Translations under genes and position numbers: made by a program
In this document: positions 50,375-58,770 of the stretch, piece after piece
Layout of the letters: every line of letters starts with the position of its first letter
Position numbering within the stretch: the first letter of the stretch is position 1
NCBI GenBank assembly: GCA_050950425.1
Contig: JBMNHO010000001.1
Coordinates: 124,001 to 188,000 of the forward strand
Length of the DNA stretch: 64,000 bases
Source of the DNA: RGIG529 sp050950425
Lineage (GTDB): Bacteria; Bacillota; Clostridia; Oscillospirales; Oscillospiraceae
Reading direction: 5' to 3'
Notes under the pieces: generated by a model
Database searches by the model: none
What the model was told of the DNA's origin: nothing
The model's input: the letters and a program-made list of their open reading frames with translations, nothing else

Positions 50375-51774
50375 AACTTTACAACTCGATGACCAAAGAG
50401 AAGGAGCCGTTTATTCCGATTGAAGAAAAAAAGGTTCGGATGTATTGTTGCGGGCCCACGGTATATAATTATATCCATGTGGGAAACGCAAGGCCCATGA
50501 TTTTATTTGATGTGCTGCGCCGCTATCTCCAATACAGAGGGTATGATGTAACCTTTGTGCAGAATTTTACGGACATTGATGACAAGGTCATTCATAAGGC
50601 AAACGAAGAAGGGGTCACTTTCGACCAAGTGGCGCATCGGTTTATTGAGGAATATTTTAAAGATTCCCGTGGCTTGGGCGTTCATGACGCCGACATTCAT
50701 CCGTTGGCGACAGAAAACATCCCCCAGATTATCAGCTTGGTTCAGACGTTGATGGACAAAGGGTATGCCTATCCCACAGAAGGCGGGGATGTGTATTTTC
50801 GTACAGAAAAGTTTGAGGGATATGGAAAGCTGTCGCATCAACCGTTAGAAGAGCTCAGGGCCGGCGCCCGGATTACGGTAAACGATATCAAAGAGTCTCC
50901 TATGGATTTTGCCTTATGGAAAGGGACGAAGCCGGGAGAGCCGGCATGGGATTCCCCCTGGGGCCCCGGCCGCCCCGGCTGGCACATTGAATGCTCCGCC
51001 ATGGCAAACCGCTACTTGGGGAAAACCATTGATATTCATTGCGGCGGAGAAGACTTGTCGTTTCCCCACCATGAAAACGAGGTCGCCCAGAGTGAGGCTG
51101 CCAACGGCTGCCCCTTTGTTCACTATTGGCTTCACAACGCGTTTCTCAACATTGACAATACCAAAATGTCCAAATCTTTGGGCAATTTCTTCACCGTCCG
51201 TGAAGCGGCGGAGGCCTATGGGTACGAACCCATCCGGTTTTTTATGCTTTCCGCCCATTACCGCAGCCCAATCAACTATTCCAAGGAATCGCTGACCCAG
51301 GCTCAGGCGGCTTTGGAGCGGCTTTACACGGCTGTGGATAATCTGGATTTCTTGATTCAAAACGGGGAAGACCGCCCCATGAGCCGACAGGAGGAAGCGT
51401 TTACAGAGACATTTGATTCCTACAGAACACGGTTTATAGAAGCCATGGACGATGATTTTAATACGGCGGATGCCATCGGCGTTCTGTTTGAACTGGTGCG
51501 GACGGTCAACACGGAAATGACGAAAGGGGTGCCTTCCAAAGAGGTGGCGCAAACGTCGCTTGCCATGATCCGGGAGCTAACAGATGTGTTGGGGTTGCTT
51601 TATGAAAAGCGGGAAGAAAGCTTGGACGACAAAGTGGAAGCCTTGATCGAGAAGCGGCAGGCGGCTCGCAAGGCGAAGGATTTTAAAACGGCGGATGCAA
51701 TCAGAGACCAGCTGAAAGACATGGGTGTTTTGCTGGAAGATACCCCTCAAGGGGTCAAATGGAAAAAAGCATAA
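50371..51774 (+). CDS. cysS: cysteinyl-tRNA synthetase
   Basis: A 467-residue class I aminoacyl-tRNA synthetase. Zn-binding Cys in MYCCGPTVYNYIHVGNARP (with the HIGH-type HVGN), WHIECSAM and GGEDLSFPHHENEVAQSEA, and KMSKSLGN are present. C-terminal DALR-like domain. ATGA coupling with cysE. Belongs to the T-box transcript. Confidence 0.97.
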   Translation: MKLYNSMTKEKEPFIPIEEKKVRMYCCGPTVYNYIHVGNARPMILFDVLRRYLQYRGYDVTFVQNFTDIDDKVIHKANEEGVTFDQVAHRFIEEYFKDSRGLGVHDADIHPLATENIPQIISLVQTLMDKGYAYPTEGGDVYFRTEKFEGYGKLSHQPLEELRAGARITVNDIKESPMDFALWKGTKPGEPAWDSPWGPGRPGWHIECSAMANRYLGKTIDIHCGGEDLSFPHHENEVAQSEAANGCPFVHYWLHNAFLNIDNTKMSKSLGNFFTVREAAEAYGYEPIRFFMLSAHYRSPINYSKESLTQAQAALERLYTAVDNLDFLIQNGEDRPMSRQEEAFTETFDSYRTRFIEAMDDDFNTADAIGVLFELVRTVNTEMTKGVPSKEVAQTSLAMIRELTDVLGLLYEKREESLDDKVEALIEKRQAARKAKDFKTADAIRDQLKDMGVLLEDTPQGVKWKKA

Positions 51775-51885
51775 CGAAGAAACAGCGGTAGAGAATGGAA
51801 GAATAGCGCTCCGTCCCCCGATTTTGTGCTGGGGGCGGAAGCGGAGTGTTCGCGTTATGCGCCCAAAGGAGAAGGAGAAGTAGCC

Positions 51886-54567
51886 ATGAAATGTATGGTG
51901 ATTGACGGAAACAGCATCTTAAACCGAGCGTTTTACGGCATTCGCCTCCTGTCAACAAAAGAGGGAGTCTACACCAACGCTGTTTATGGGTTTTTGGCCA
52001 TTTTGCAGAAGATGCAACGGGAGGAAGGGCCAGACGCCATCTGCGTGGCGTTTGACCGGCGGGAGCCGACCTTCCGTCACGAAAAATATGAAGAATACAA
52101 GGCGGGCCGGCATGCCATGCCGGAGGAGCTGGCGTCTCAGATCCCGCTGATCAAAGAGACGCTGGACGGGCTGCGGATCAAACGATACGAGCAGCCGGGC
52201 TATGAGGCGGACGATCTCATCGGCACCATTGCTGCCCGGTGTGAGCAGGCAGACTGGGACTGCGTTGTGGTCACAGGGGACAAAGACAGTCTCCAGCTGA
52301 TCACAGAGCGGGTGAAGGTGGACATCGTTTCCACCCGCATGGGACGCACGGAAACAAAAGAGATGACAGAGGCGGCCTTTCGGGCGGATTATGGGTTTCC
52401 ACCGGCTCAAATGGTGGATTTCAAAGGGCTGATGGGAGATTCGTCAGACAACATTCCCGGAGTGCCCGGCGTGGGAGAAAAAACGGCGCTGCGTCTGGTG
52501 CAAACGTATGGCTCTGTCGAGTCTCTTTATCAGGCGCTGGGGGAAGGCAAGGCAGAAGAAAAGCCGGGCGTTATGAAAAGATTGCAGGAAGGGCAAGAGC
52601 AGGCGTTCTTTTCCAGAGAATTGGCTGAAATCTGCAAAGACGTGCCCATGGATTTTTCCCCGGAAGACGCCATGGTTCAGCCGCCGGATGAAGAGGCGCT
52701 TTATCCCTTGTTTTTGAAATTGGAATTTCAAAAGTTTATTGAATTTTACGGTCTTCGTCCGGCGCAAACAGGAAAAGGCCAGACGTATGCGGAAACGCGT
52801 CTGACAGAAACGGTTGCGGCGAAAACGGCGGAGGACCTTGCCGTGCTGTTGGAGCAATGCAAAAAAGCCCCCTTTGTGGCCGTTTGGCCCCAGGCCGATT
52901 TTGAAGCCCTAGCGCTGGCTTCCCCTTCCTTTGGCTGTGTCTATCTTTCCAAAGCGGCAGAGGGATTTGACGATTTTTTAAGGGCGCTGTTTGGCGGGGT
53001 GGTTTCCGTTGTGTCTCATGATGTCAAGGATGTGATGAGACGCCTGCTCTCCCGGGCGTTTCCCATAGAGGGATTTGTGTTTGACACGGCTCTTGCCGCT
53101 TACTTGCTGGAGTCAACGGACGGGAGTTATGATCTGGAAAGACTGTCCATCGGTTACTTGGGCCGGGAACTGGCAGGCGCCCACGCGGCGGAGCAGCTTT
53201 CTTTTTCTTCCCCCGCGGAGGATGGAACAAAAGAAGGGGAGCAGGCGGCAGACGCTCTTTCAAAGGATGCGAAGGCCCTTGTGGATCGGGCGGCCTGCAT
53301 TTCGGATTTGTACGGCGTGTTTCCCCAAAAGCTGAAAGAAATGCAAATGGCGCCGTTGTATGAAACGGTGGAGCTGCCCCTTTGCCGGGTTCTGGCCCGG
53401 ATGGAGCAGACGGGCTTTTGCCTGGATCAAGAGGCGCTTCGTGCGTTTGGTGATATGTTGGAATCGCGTATTCAACGGGTAGAGGCCGTGATCTATGAAT
53501 ATGCCGGCGGCTCTTTTAACATCAATTCGCCAAAGCAGCTGGGTGATATCTTGTTTGGCACCTTGCAGCTGCCGCCGGTGAAGAAAACAAAAACGGGGTA
53601 TTCCACCAATGCGGAGGTGCTGGAAAAGCTGCGGCACCAGCACCCCATTGTGACGGAAATTTTGGAATACCGTCAGCTTGCAAAGCTGAAGTCCACCTAT
53701 GTAGACGGGCTCTTTGCCGCCCTGGCGCCGGATGGGCGGCTTCACACCAGTTTCCAAATGACGGTGACAGCCACCGGGCGCTTGTCCTCCACGGAGCCGA
53801 ATTTGCAAAACATTCCGGTGCGGACGGATTTGGGCCGAGAGATGCGGAAAATGTTTTTGGCAGGGCCGGGAAAGGTGCTGGTGGATGCCGATTACTCCCA
53901 GATCGAGCTGCGTCTGCTTTCCCACATTGCCGACGACAAGGAGATGCAGAAAGCGTTCTTAGACGGGGTGGATATCCACACCGTGACGGCGTCAGAGGTG
54001 ATGGATGTTCCCATCGACCAGGTGACGCCGCAAATGAGAAACAGTGCGAAAGCCGTGAATTTTGGCATTGTCTACGGTATTTCGGAGTTTTCCCTGGCCC
54101 AGGATATCGGCGTCACAAGGGCACAGGCCAAAGCATATATGGACGCTTATTTTGAACATTATCAGGGTGTCCGGCAATATATGAATCAGGTGGTTCTAGA
54201 GGCGAAGGAAAAGGGATACGCGGAAACGCTAATGCACCGGCGGCGCTTTTTGCCGGAGCTGCAATCATCCAACTACAACACCCGATCGTTCGGCGAACGG
54301 GTCGCGCTGAACATGCCCATCCAGGGGACGGCGGCCGACTTGATGAAACTATCCATGGTGCGGGTGTTTGACGCCTTGGAACAGCAGTATCCCTCGGCCC
54401 GCCTGGTTCTTCAGGTTCATGACGAACTGATCGTAGAATGTGACGAGAAGGACGGGGCCGGGGTGCTGCGGCTGCTGAAGCGGGAGATGGAAGGCGTTTG
54501 GACGCTGCGGGTTCCCCTCTCTGTGGACGGGGGCATTGGGAAAACGTGGTATGACGCAAAGGGTTGA
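51886..54567 (+). CDS. polA: DNA polymerase I
   Basis: An 893-residue Pol I. Residues 1 to about 290 are the 5'-3' exonuclease (VIDGNSILNRAFYGIR, YEADDLIGTIA, VTGDKDSLQLI, GDSSDNIPGVPGVGEKTA). About 310-480 is a degenerate 3'-5' exonuclease domain; I see no DxE motif, so proofreading is probably absent. About 520-893 is the polymerase with motif A DADYSQIELRLL, motif B region MRNSAKAVNFGIVYGISEFS and motif C VHDELIVE. The ATG at 51886 follows AAAGGAGAAGGAGAAGTAGCC. Confidence 0.97.
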   Translation: MKCMVIDGNSILNRAFYGIRLLSTKEGVYTNAVYGFLAILQKMQREEGPDAICVAFDRREPTFRHEKYEEYKAGRHAMPEELASQIPLIKETLDGLRIKRYEQPGYEADDLIGTIAARCEQADWDCVVVTGDKDSLQLITERVKVDIVSTRMGRTETKEMTEAAFRADYGFPPAQMVDFKGLMGDSSDNIPGVPGVGEKTALRLVQTYGSVESLYQALGEGKAEEKPGVMKRLQEGQEQAFFSRELAEICKDVPMDFSPEDAMVQPPDEEALYPLFLKLEFQKFIEFYGLRPAQTGKGQTYAETRLTETVAAKTAEDLAVLLEQCKKAPFVAVWPQADFEALALASPSFGCVYLSKAAEGFDDFLRALFGGVVSVVSHDVKDVMRRLLSRAFPIEGFVFDTALAAYLLESTDGSYDLERLSIGYLGRELAGAHAAEQLSFSSPAEDGTKEGEQAADALSKDAKALVDRAACISDLYGVFPQKLKEMQMAPLYETVELPLCRVLARMEQTGFCLDQEALRAFGDMLESRIQRVEAVIYEYAGGSFNINSPKQLGDILFGTLQLPPVKKTKTGYSTNAEVLEKLRHQHPIVTEILEYRQLAKLKSTYVDGLFAALAPDGRLHTSFQMTVTATGRLSSTEPNLQNIPVRTDLGREMRKMFLAGPGKVLVDADYSQIELRLLSHIADDKEMQKAFLDGVDIHTVTASEVMDVPIDQVTPQMRNSAKAVNFGIVYGISEFSLAQDIGVTRAQAKAYMDAYFEHYQGVRQYMNQVVLEAKEKGYAETLMHRRRFLPELQSSNYNTRSFGERVALNMPIQGTAADLMKLSMVRVFDALEQQYPSARLVLQVHDELIVECDEKDGAGVLRLLKREMEGVWTLRVPLSVDGGIGKTWYDAKG

Positions 54568-54677
54568 TGCCGTGTCCTGCATCAAACAGAACATTTCTGT
54601 CCTCGCAAGGGGTTTGGACGGAGATGCAAACAACCATCGCCTTTAAAAGGGCCAAAAGAAGAAAGGACTGGTCTTTC

Positions 54678-55814
54678 ATGGACCCGAAAGAAAAACGAAC
54701 CTGGGTGGAGGTTTCCCTCCAGGCCATCGAAGAAAATTATAAAGCGCTGCGCCGTCTGACCGGCGCCAACTGTCGGTTTTTAGGCATTGTCAAGGCAAAT
54801 GGATACGGCCACGGAGCCGTAGAAGTGGCGACACTGCTCCAAAAGCTGGGTGCCGACTATCTGGCAGTGGCCTGCCTGGACGAAGCCGTAAAGCTGCGGA
54901 CGGCGGGCCTCACGATGCCCATTTTGATTTTGGGTGCCACGCCGGTGGAGTTTGCGCCGGCTCTTTTGAACTATGACATCACCCAGACGGTGTTTGACTA
55001 TGAAACAGGGGTGGCCCTTTCAGAAGCGGCAAAGACCATGGGAAAGACCTTGAAAATACATATCAAAGTGGACACAGGGATGTCTCGGCTGGGGTTTTTT
55101 GCCGATGAGGGGCAGGAGATATCTGCCGCCCGGGAAATTGGAAAGCTGAAGGCATTGCCCAACTTGCATTTAGAAGGCATCTTCACTCATTTTTCCGACG
55201 CCGACGGCAGCGAATCGTATACCATGTCTCAACTGAACATATTTCTTCAAGTGGTGGATCGTTTGGAACGGGAGGAAGGCATACACTTTGAAATTCGCCA
55301 TTGCGCCGCCAGCAGTGCCGTGATAAACTATTCTTGTACCCATTTGGATATGATACGTCCCGGCTTGGCTCTTTATGGAATGTATCCTGGGGAAAATATG
55401 GAGTCGGTGGTGAAGCTGCGTCCCGCCATGTCGCTGAAAACCAGGGTGGTTGCCGTGCGTCATTTGCCCAAAGGGGCATGTGTCAGCTATGGCCGCACCC
55501 ATACGTTGGAGCGGGACAGTGTTCTGGCTGTGTTGCCCATTGGATATGCCGACGGGCTACACCGAGTTTGCTCCGATGGGATTGAGGTGCTGGTGAAAGG
55601 ACGGCGCGCCAAGCAAATCGGCAGGATTTGCATGGATCTCTGTATGGTAGACGTGACGGACATCCCGGGGGTTTGTCTGGGGGATATTTGCACGCTGTTT
55701 GGGCAGGATGAAGGTGCCGTTTTGCCGGTGGAAGAAATGGCAAAACAGGCGGGAACCATCTCCTATGAGTTGGTTTGCGTCCCCTCTCCTCGGGTTCCGC
55801 GTATATATATATAA
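54678..55814 (+). CDS. alr: alanine racemase
   Basis: A 378-residue PLP enzyme giving D-alanine for peptidoglycan. PLP lysine in GIVKANGYGHGAVEVA, and the C-terminal catalytic Tyr region VSYGRTHTLERDSVLAVLPI. The ATG at 54678 (AAAGGA upstream, WVEVSLQAIEENY as N terminus) is preferred to upstream in-frame codons. The last codons run through an alternating TA tract before the TAA. ndoA follows after about 200 bases, as in Bacillus but without the antitoxin gene. Confidence 0.96.
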   Translation: MDPKEKRTWVEVSLQAIEENYKALRRLTGANCRFLGIVKANGYGHGAVEVATLLQKLGADYLAVACLDEAVKLRTAGLTMPILILGATPVEFAPALLNYDITQTVFDYETGVALSEAAKTMGKTLKIHIKVDTGMSRLGFFADEGQEISAAREIGKLKALPNLHLEGIFTHFSDADGSESYTMSQLNIFLQVVDRLEREEGIHFEIRHCAASSAVINYSCTHLDMIRPGLALYGMYPGENMESVVKLRPAMSLKTRVVAVRHLPKGACVSYGRTHTLERDSVLAVLPIGYADGLHRVCSDGIEVLVKGRRAKQIGRICMDLCMVDVTDIPGVCLGDICTLFGQDEGAVLPVEEMAKQAGTISYELVCVPSPRVPRIYI

Positions 55815-56013
55815 AAAGCTCAGTTTCGGGGATCCGCTGCGCCGGAACCGTTTGGGGCCTTGCTGCATAGAGTGTGAATGCAGGAAGAATGCCTCTCGCG
55901 GCGATGGATTTTTCACATGAAGTATAAATTTCGCCGCCTTGTGGGAGAATGAAAGTAGCCTGGTTCCCAAAGAACGGGAGCCGGCAACTATCTTCCGGCG
56001 GAGTGTGAGCTTT

Positions 56014-56376
56014 GTGGATCATAATATCAAACGAGGCGATATTTATTATGCTGATTTAAGTCCTGTTGTTGGCAGCGAGCAGGGGGGCATGCGCCCGGTG
56101 CTTATCGTACAAAATGACACCGGAAATCGACATAGCCCCACCATCATCGCGGCAGCCATTACATCTCAAATCAATAAAGCGCGTCTTCCCACCCATATTG
56201 AGCTTTCTGCCCGCCACTATGGACTCACCCGTGATTCCGTGGTGCTTTTGGAACAGATTCGGACACTGGATAAGCGACGGCTGAAAGAGCGGGTTGGGCG
56301 GTTGGACGACATGTTGATGCAGCGAGTGGATTCTGCCATTGCGGTGAGTTTTGGCCTGCCAAGCCAGCAGGTGTGA
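56014..56376 (+). CDS. ndoA: MazF/NdoA-family endoribonuclease toxin
   Basis: A 120-residue toxin of the PemK/MazF family, which cuts mRNA at specific short sequences. The sequence follows Bacillus EndoA closely: IKRGDIYYADLSPVVGSEQG, RPVLIVQNDTGNRHSPTIIA, LEQIRTLDKRRLKER. GTG at 56014 is the likely start (GGCGGAG about ten bases upstream); a GTG at 56005 is also possible. No antitoxin-like frame is found in the 200 bases between alr and this gene, where EndoAI is encoded in Bacillus. Confidence 0.9.
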   Translation: MDHNIKRGDIYYADLSPVVGSEQGGMRPVLIVQNDTGNRHSPTIIAAAITSQINKARLPTHIELSARHYGLTRDSVVLLEQIRTLDKRRLKERVGRLDDMLMQRVDSAIAVSFGLPSQQV

Positions 56377-56381
56377 AAAGC

Positions 56382-56411
56382 AGCGACGCGAAGCGTTCGC
56401 TTCGCGTCGCT
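56382..56411. repeat. 13-bp perfect hairpin after ndoA
   Basis: AGCGACGCGAAGC (56382-56394) and GCTTCGCGTCGCT (56399-56411) around a GTTC loop, six bases after the ndoA stop; no T tract. It lies between ndoA and the next gene's ribosome binding site and could shape the relative expression of the two. Confidence 0.75.
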
Positions 56412-56431
56412 CCAAGAAAACGGAGGTACAT

Positions 56432-56950
56432 ATGAAAGGGAGAACTTGGCTGACGTATTTGTGTTCCATTGGGCTTGTTGTCATACTGCTGGCAGGCTTT
56501 GGAACCGTCCTGGCCCAGCAGGGCGGAGCAGACGACCCCCTCGTGACGCTGAGCTACCTAAACAATCAGCTGACGCCGTCGCTATTGCAGCAAGTGGACA
56601 GCAAGCTGGAGGCAAAAAGCTCCCAGTTGTCAAAAGACCTGCAAGCCCAAGTGGACAACGCCCTCGAAAACAGCGGAACGGGGGAGACCACAACGTTTCA
56701 AACGGTGTCTCTTGCTTCCGGCAAGACGCTTCGCGGAAAAGCGGGAACAGAGGTGCTGTTACGCAGCGGAACCGGCGCCTGCGTCTCTTCTGCGTCCCCC
56801 GGCCTTCTGGATTTGACGGCGGGGACCGTTTTGGAAAACGGAAAAGTTCTGACGGCAAACCGGCTCTATCTGATGATTGCCGACGGCAAAGGAGTGAAGG
56901 CCGGCAGTGCCGTTACGCTTTTGGTTCGCGGCGGATATTCCATTTCTTAG
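56432..56950 (+). CDS. secreted or membrane-anchored hypothetical protein
   Basis: A 172-residue protein with an N-terminal hydrophobic segment (LCSIGLVVILLAGFGTVLA), cleavable or anchoring. A helical Gln/Ser/Lys-rich region follows (VDSKLEAKSSQLSKDLQAQV), then a beta-rich domain of about 90 residues (GKTLRGKAGTEVLLRSGTGA, SPGLLDLTAGTVLENGKVLT). The family is not recognised. The ATG follows CGGAGGT. It lies between ndoA and the ClpP-like gene. Confidence 0.7.
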   Translation: MKGRTWLTYLCSIGLVVILLAGFGTVLAQQGGADDPLVTLSYLNNQLTPSLLQQVDSKLEAKSSQLSKDLQAQVDNALENSGTGETTTFQTVSLASGKTLRGKAGTEVLLRSGTGACVSSASPGLLDLTAGTVLENGKVLTANRLYLMIADGKGVKAGSAVTLLVRGGYSIS

Positions 56951-57149
56951 CCATAGCGTGGGCTGAAGCCTTCGTTCAATAAAATTCAAAGCTCCTGTTC
57001 CTTCCCGGGACGGGGGTTTTGCTTCATTGGGAAAAGGGGCTATTCGTTTCTTTCTGCAAAACAAAGGGGAAATCAGAGTAATTTTTGCATCTCTCACATA
57101 AACTACTCCCACCAAACGACAGATAAAATAGGAGAGGAGCAGTATACTG

Positions 57150-57842
57150 ATGAGTGAAGAAATGGAGCAAAACCCGATGTCTCAGGAAGCGCAAGAGCAG
57201 CGCGTTGAAATGGGCTCCACTGTGGTCAAAACGGAAAGGGGAACCATTCACTTTTTGACCATTGTAGGCCAGATCGAGGGGCACCAGATTTTACCGCCCA
57301 ATAATAAAACCACGAAATATGAGCATGTGATGCCGCTTTTGGCTGCCATTGAGGAAGGGGATGAGGTAGACGGGCTCCTGCTGCTGCTCAACACAGTGGG
57401 CGGCGACATTGAAGCGGGCCTTGGGATTGCGGCCCTCATTGCCGGGATGAACAAACCAACGGTGAGCCTTGTTTTGGGAGGGGGCCACTCCATCGGCGTC
57501 CCATTGGCCGTGTCTACCAAACAGTCTTTTATCGTGCCGACTGCCGCCATGACCATCCACCCTGTGCGTCTCAACGGCTTGGTCATCGGGGTGCCTCAGA
57601 CGTTTCAATATTTTGAGCGCATTCAGGAACGAATCATTCAATTTGTAACAGAAAACAGCAATGTGAAAAGAGAAGAGTTTGTAAAACGGATGCTGCGCAC
57701 CGGGGAACTGACGTCCGATGTGGGCGCTGTGGTATATGGAGAAGAAGCGGTTTCCATGGGCTTGATTGATCAAATCGGCGGACTTTCCGATGCTTTGGGG
57801 TGTCTTCATCAGATGATTGCCGAGGAAAAGGGAAGGAAATAA
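57150..57842 (+). CDS. ClpP-like serine peptidase (TepA family)
   Basis: A 230-residue ClpP/crotonase-fold protein related to translocation-enhancing TepA. NTVGGDIEAGLGIAALIAG, the catalytic Ser in GGGHSIGVPLAVS and His in AMTIHPVRLNG are visible; a Pro/Gln-rich start precedes. In Bacillus TepA is linked to protein export and germination. ATG after TAGGAGAGGAG. Together with ftsK downstream this is the usual order in Clostridia. Confidence 0.85.
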   Translation: MSEEMEQNPMSQEAQEQRVEMGSTVVKTERGTIHFLTIVGQIEGHQILPPNNKTTKYEHVMPLLAAIEEGDEVDGLLLLLNTVGGDIEAGLGIAALIAGMNKPTVSLVLGGGHSIGVPLAVSTKQSFIVPTAAMTIHPVRLNGLVIGVPQTFQYFERIQERIIQFVTENSNVKREEFVKRMLRTGELTSDVGAVVYGEEAVSMGLIDQIGGLSDALGCLHQMIAEEKGRK

Positions 57843-57905
57843 AAATATTGTAGAAATATTCTGACAAGTGTGGTAATATAGTGCAATAAAAAAGATTGGA
57901 GTGAC

Positions 57906-58751
57906 ATGCACTTGTCGTATTTTATGGCTATCTTCCTGGGGCTGGTCCAGGGAATTGCAGAGTTTCTGCCTATCTCCAGCTCAGGTCATCTGTCTCTGCT
58001 GCAAAACTTCTTTGGTGTACAAAACGTAGAAAACGACCATATGTTTTTTTCTGTGTTGCTGCACCTTGGTACGCTGGTTTCGGTCTGTATCGTTTATCGA
58101 AAAGACGTTGCGGACATGATCCGAGAATTTTTCTTGGGCATCGGCGCTCTTTTTTCACCGAAACTGCGCGAAAAAAACCCCCCGCCTGCCAGACGGCTGG
58201 TGATGATGATCATTTTGGCAACCCTGCCCTTGGTTTTGATTTTGCCTGTCAAGGGCGTGGTGGAAGCTCTTTATACCAATACAATCTTCATTGGCTTTGC
58301 CTTGATCGTAACAGGGTTTGTCCTGTATTTGTCCGATCAGCTGGCCACCGGGCGCAAGACCGTTCGGAATGTGACCATCAAAGATGCACTGCTGATCGGC
58401 TGCGGCCAGGCGGTGGCTGTGGTGCCGGGGCTGTCCCGGTCAGGGGCTACCATTGCTTCCGGCATGATGTGCGGCCTGGAGCGTAACTTTGCCGTGCGCT
58501 TTTCTTTTTTGCTTTCCTTGCCGGCTATCTTAGGGGCCAACCTTTTGAGCTTGTCCGACGCGGTGCGGGTGGGGGTTGACACCTCCATGCTGCCAAAATA
58601 CATCCTTGGGACAGTGGTGGCTGCCGTTGCCGGATATTTTGCCATCCGCCTTGTAAAGGGCCTGGCGCAAAAAGGAAAATTCGGCGGTTTCGCGTGGTAT
58701 TGCTGGGGCGTCGGCATTTTGGCTATCGTGGCTACATTTGTGATTCGATAA
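57906..58751 (+). CDS. uppP: undecaprenyl-diphosphatase
   Basis: A 281-residue integral membrane enzyme recycling the undecaprenyl carrier for cell wall synthesis (BacA type). Family motifs GLVQGIAEFLPISSSGHLSL near the N terminus and VPGLSRSGATIASGMMCGLE in the middle contain the catalytic residues. About eight TM segments. The ATG lies shortly after GGAGTGAC. ftsK follows by 19 bases. Confidence 0.95.
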   Translation: MHLSYFMAIFLGLVQGIAEFLPISSSGHLSLLQNFFGVQNVENDHMFFSVLLHLGTLVSVCIVYRKDVADMIREFFLGIGALFSPKLREKNPPPARRLVMMIILATLPLVLILPVKGVVEALYTNTIFIGFALIVTGFVLYLSDQLATGRKTVRNVTIKDALLIGCGQAVAVVPGLSRSGATIASGMMCGLERNFAVRFSFLLSLPAILGANLLSLSDAVRVGVDTSMLPKYILGTVVAAVAGYFAIRLVKGLAQKGKFGGFAWYCWGVGILAIVATFVIR

Positions 58752-58770
58752 AAAGAGAAAGGAAGTCCAT

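Noticed and set aside
51886..54567. Proofreading 3'-5' exonuclease activity in polA
   Set aside because: The middle domain lacks the DxE-type metal-binding motif seen in active exonucleases.
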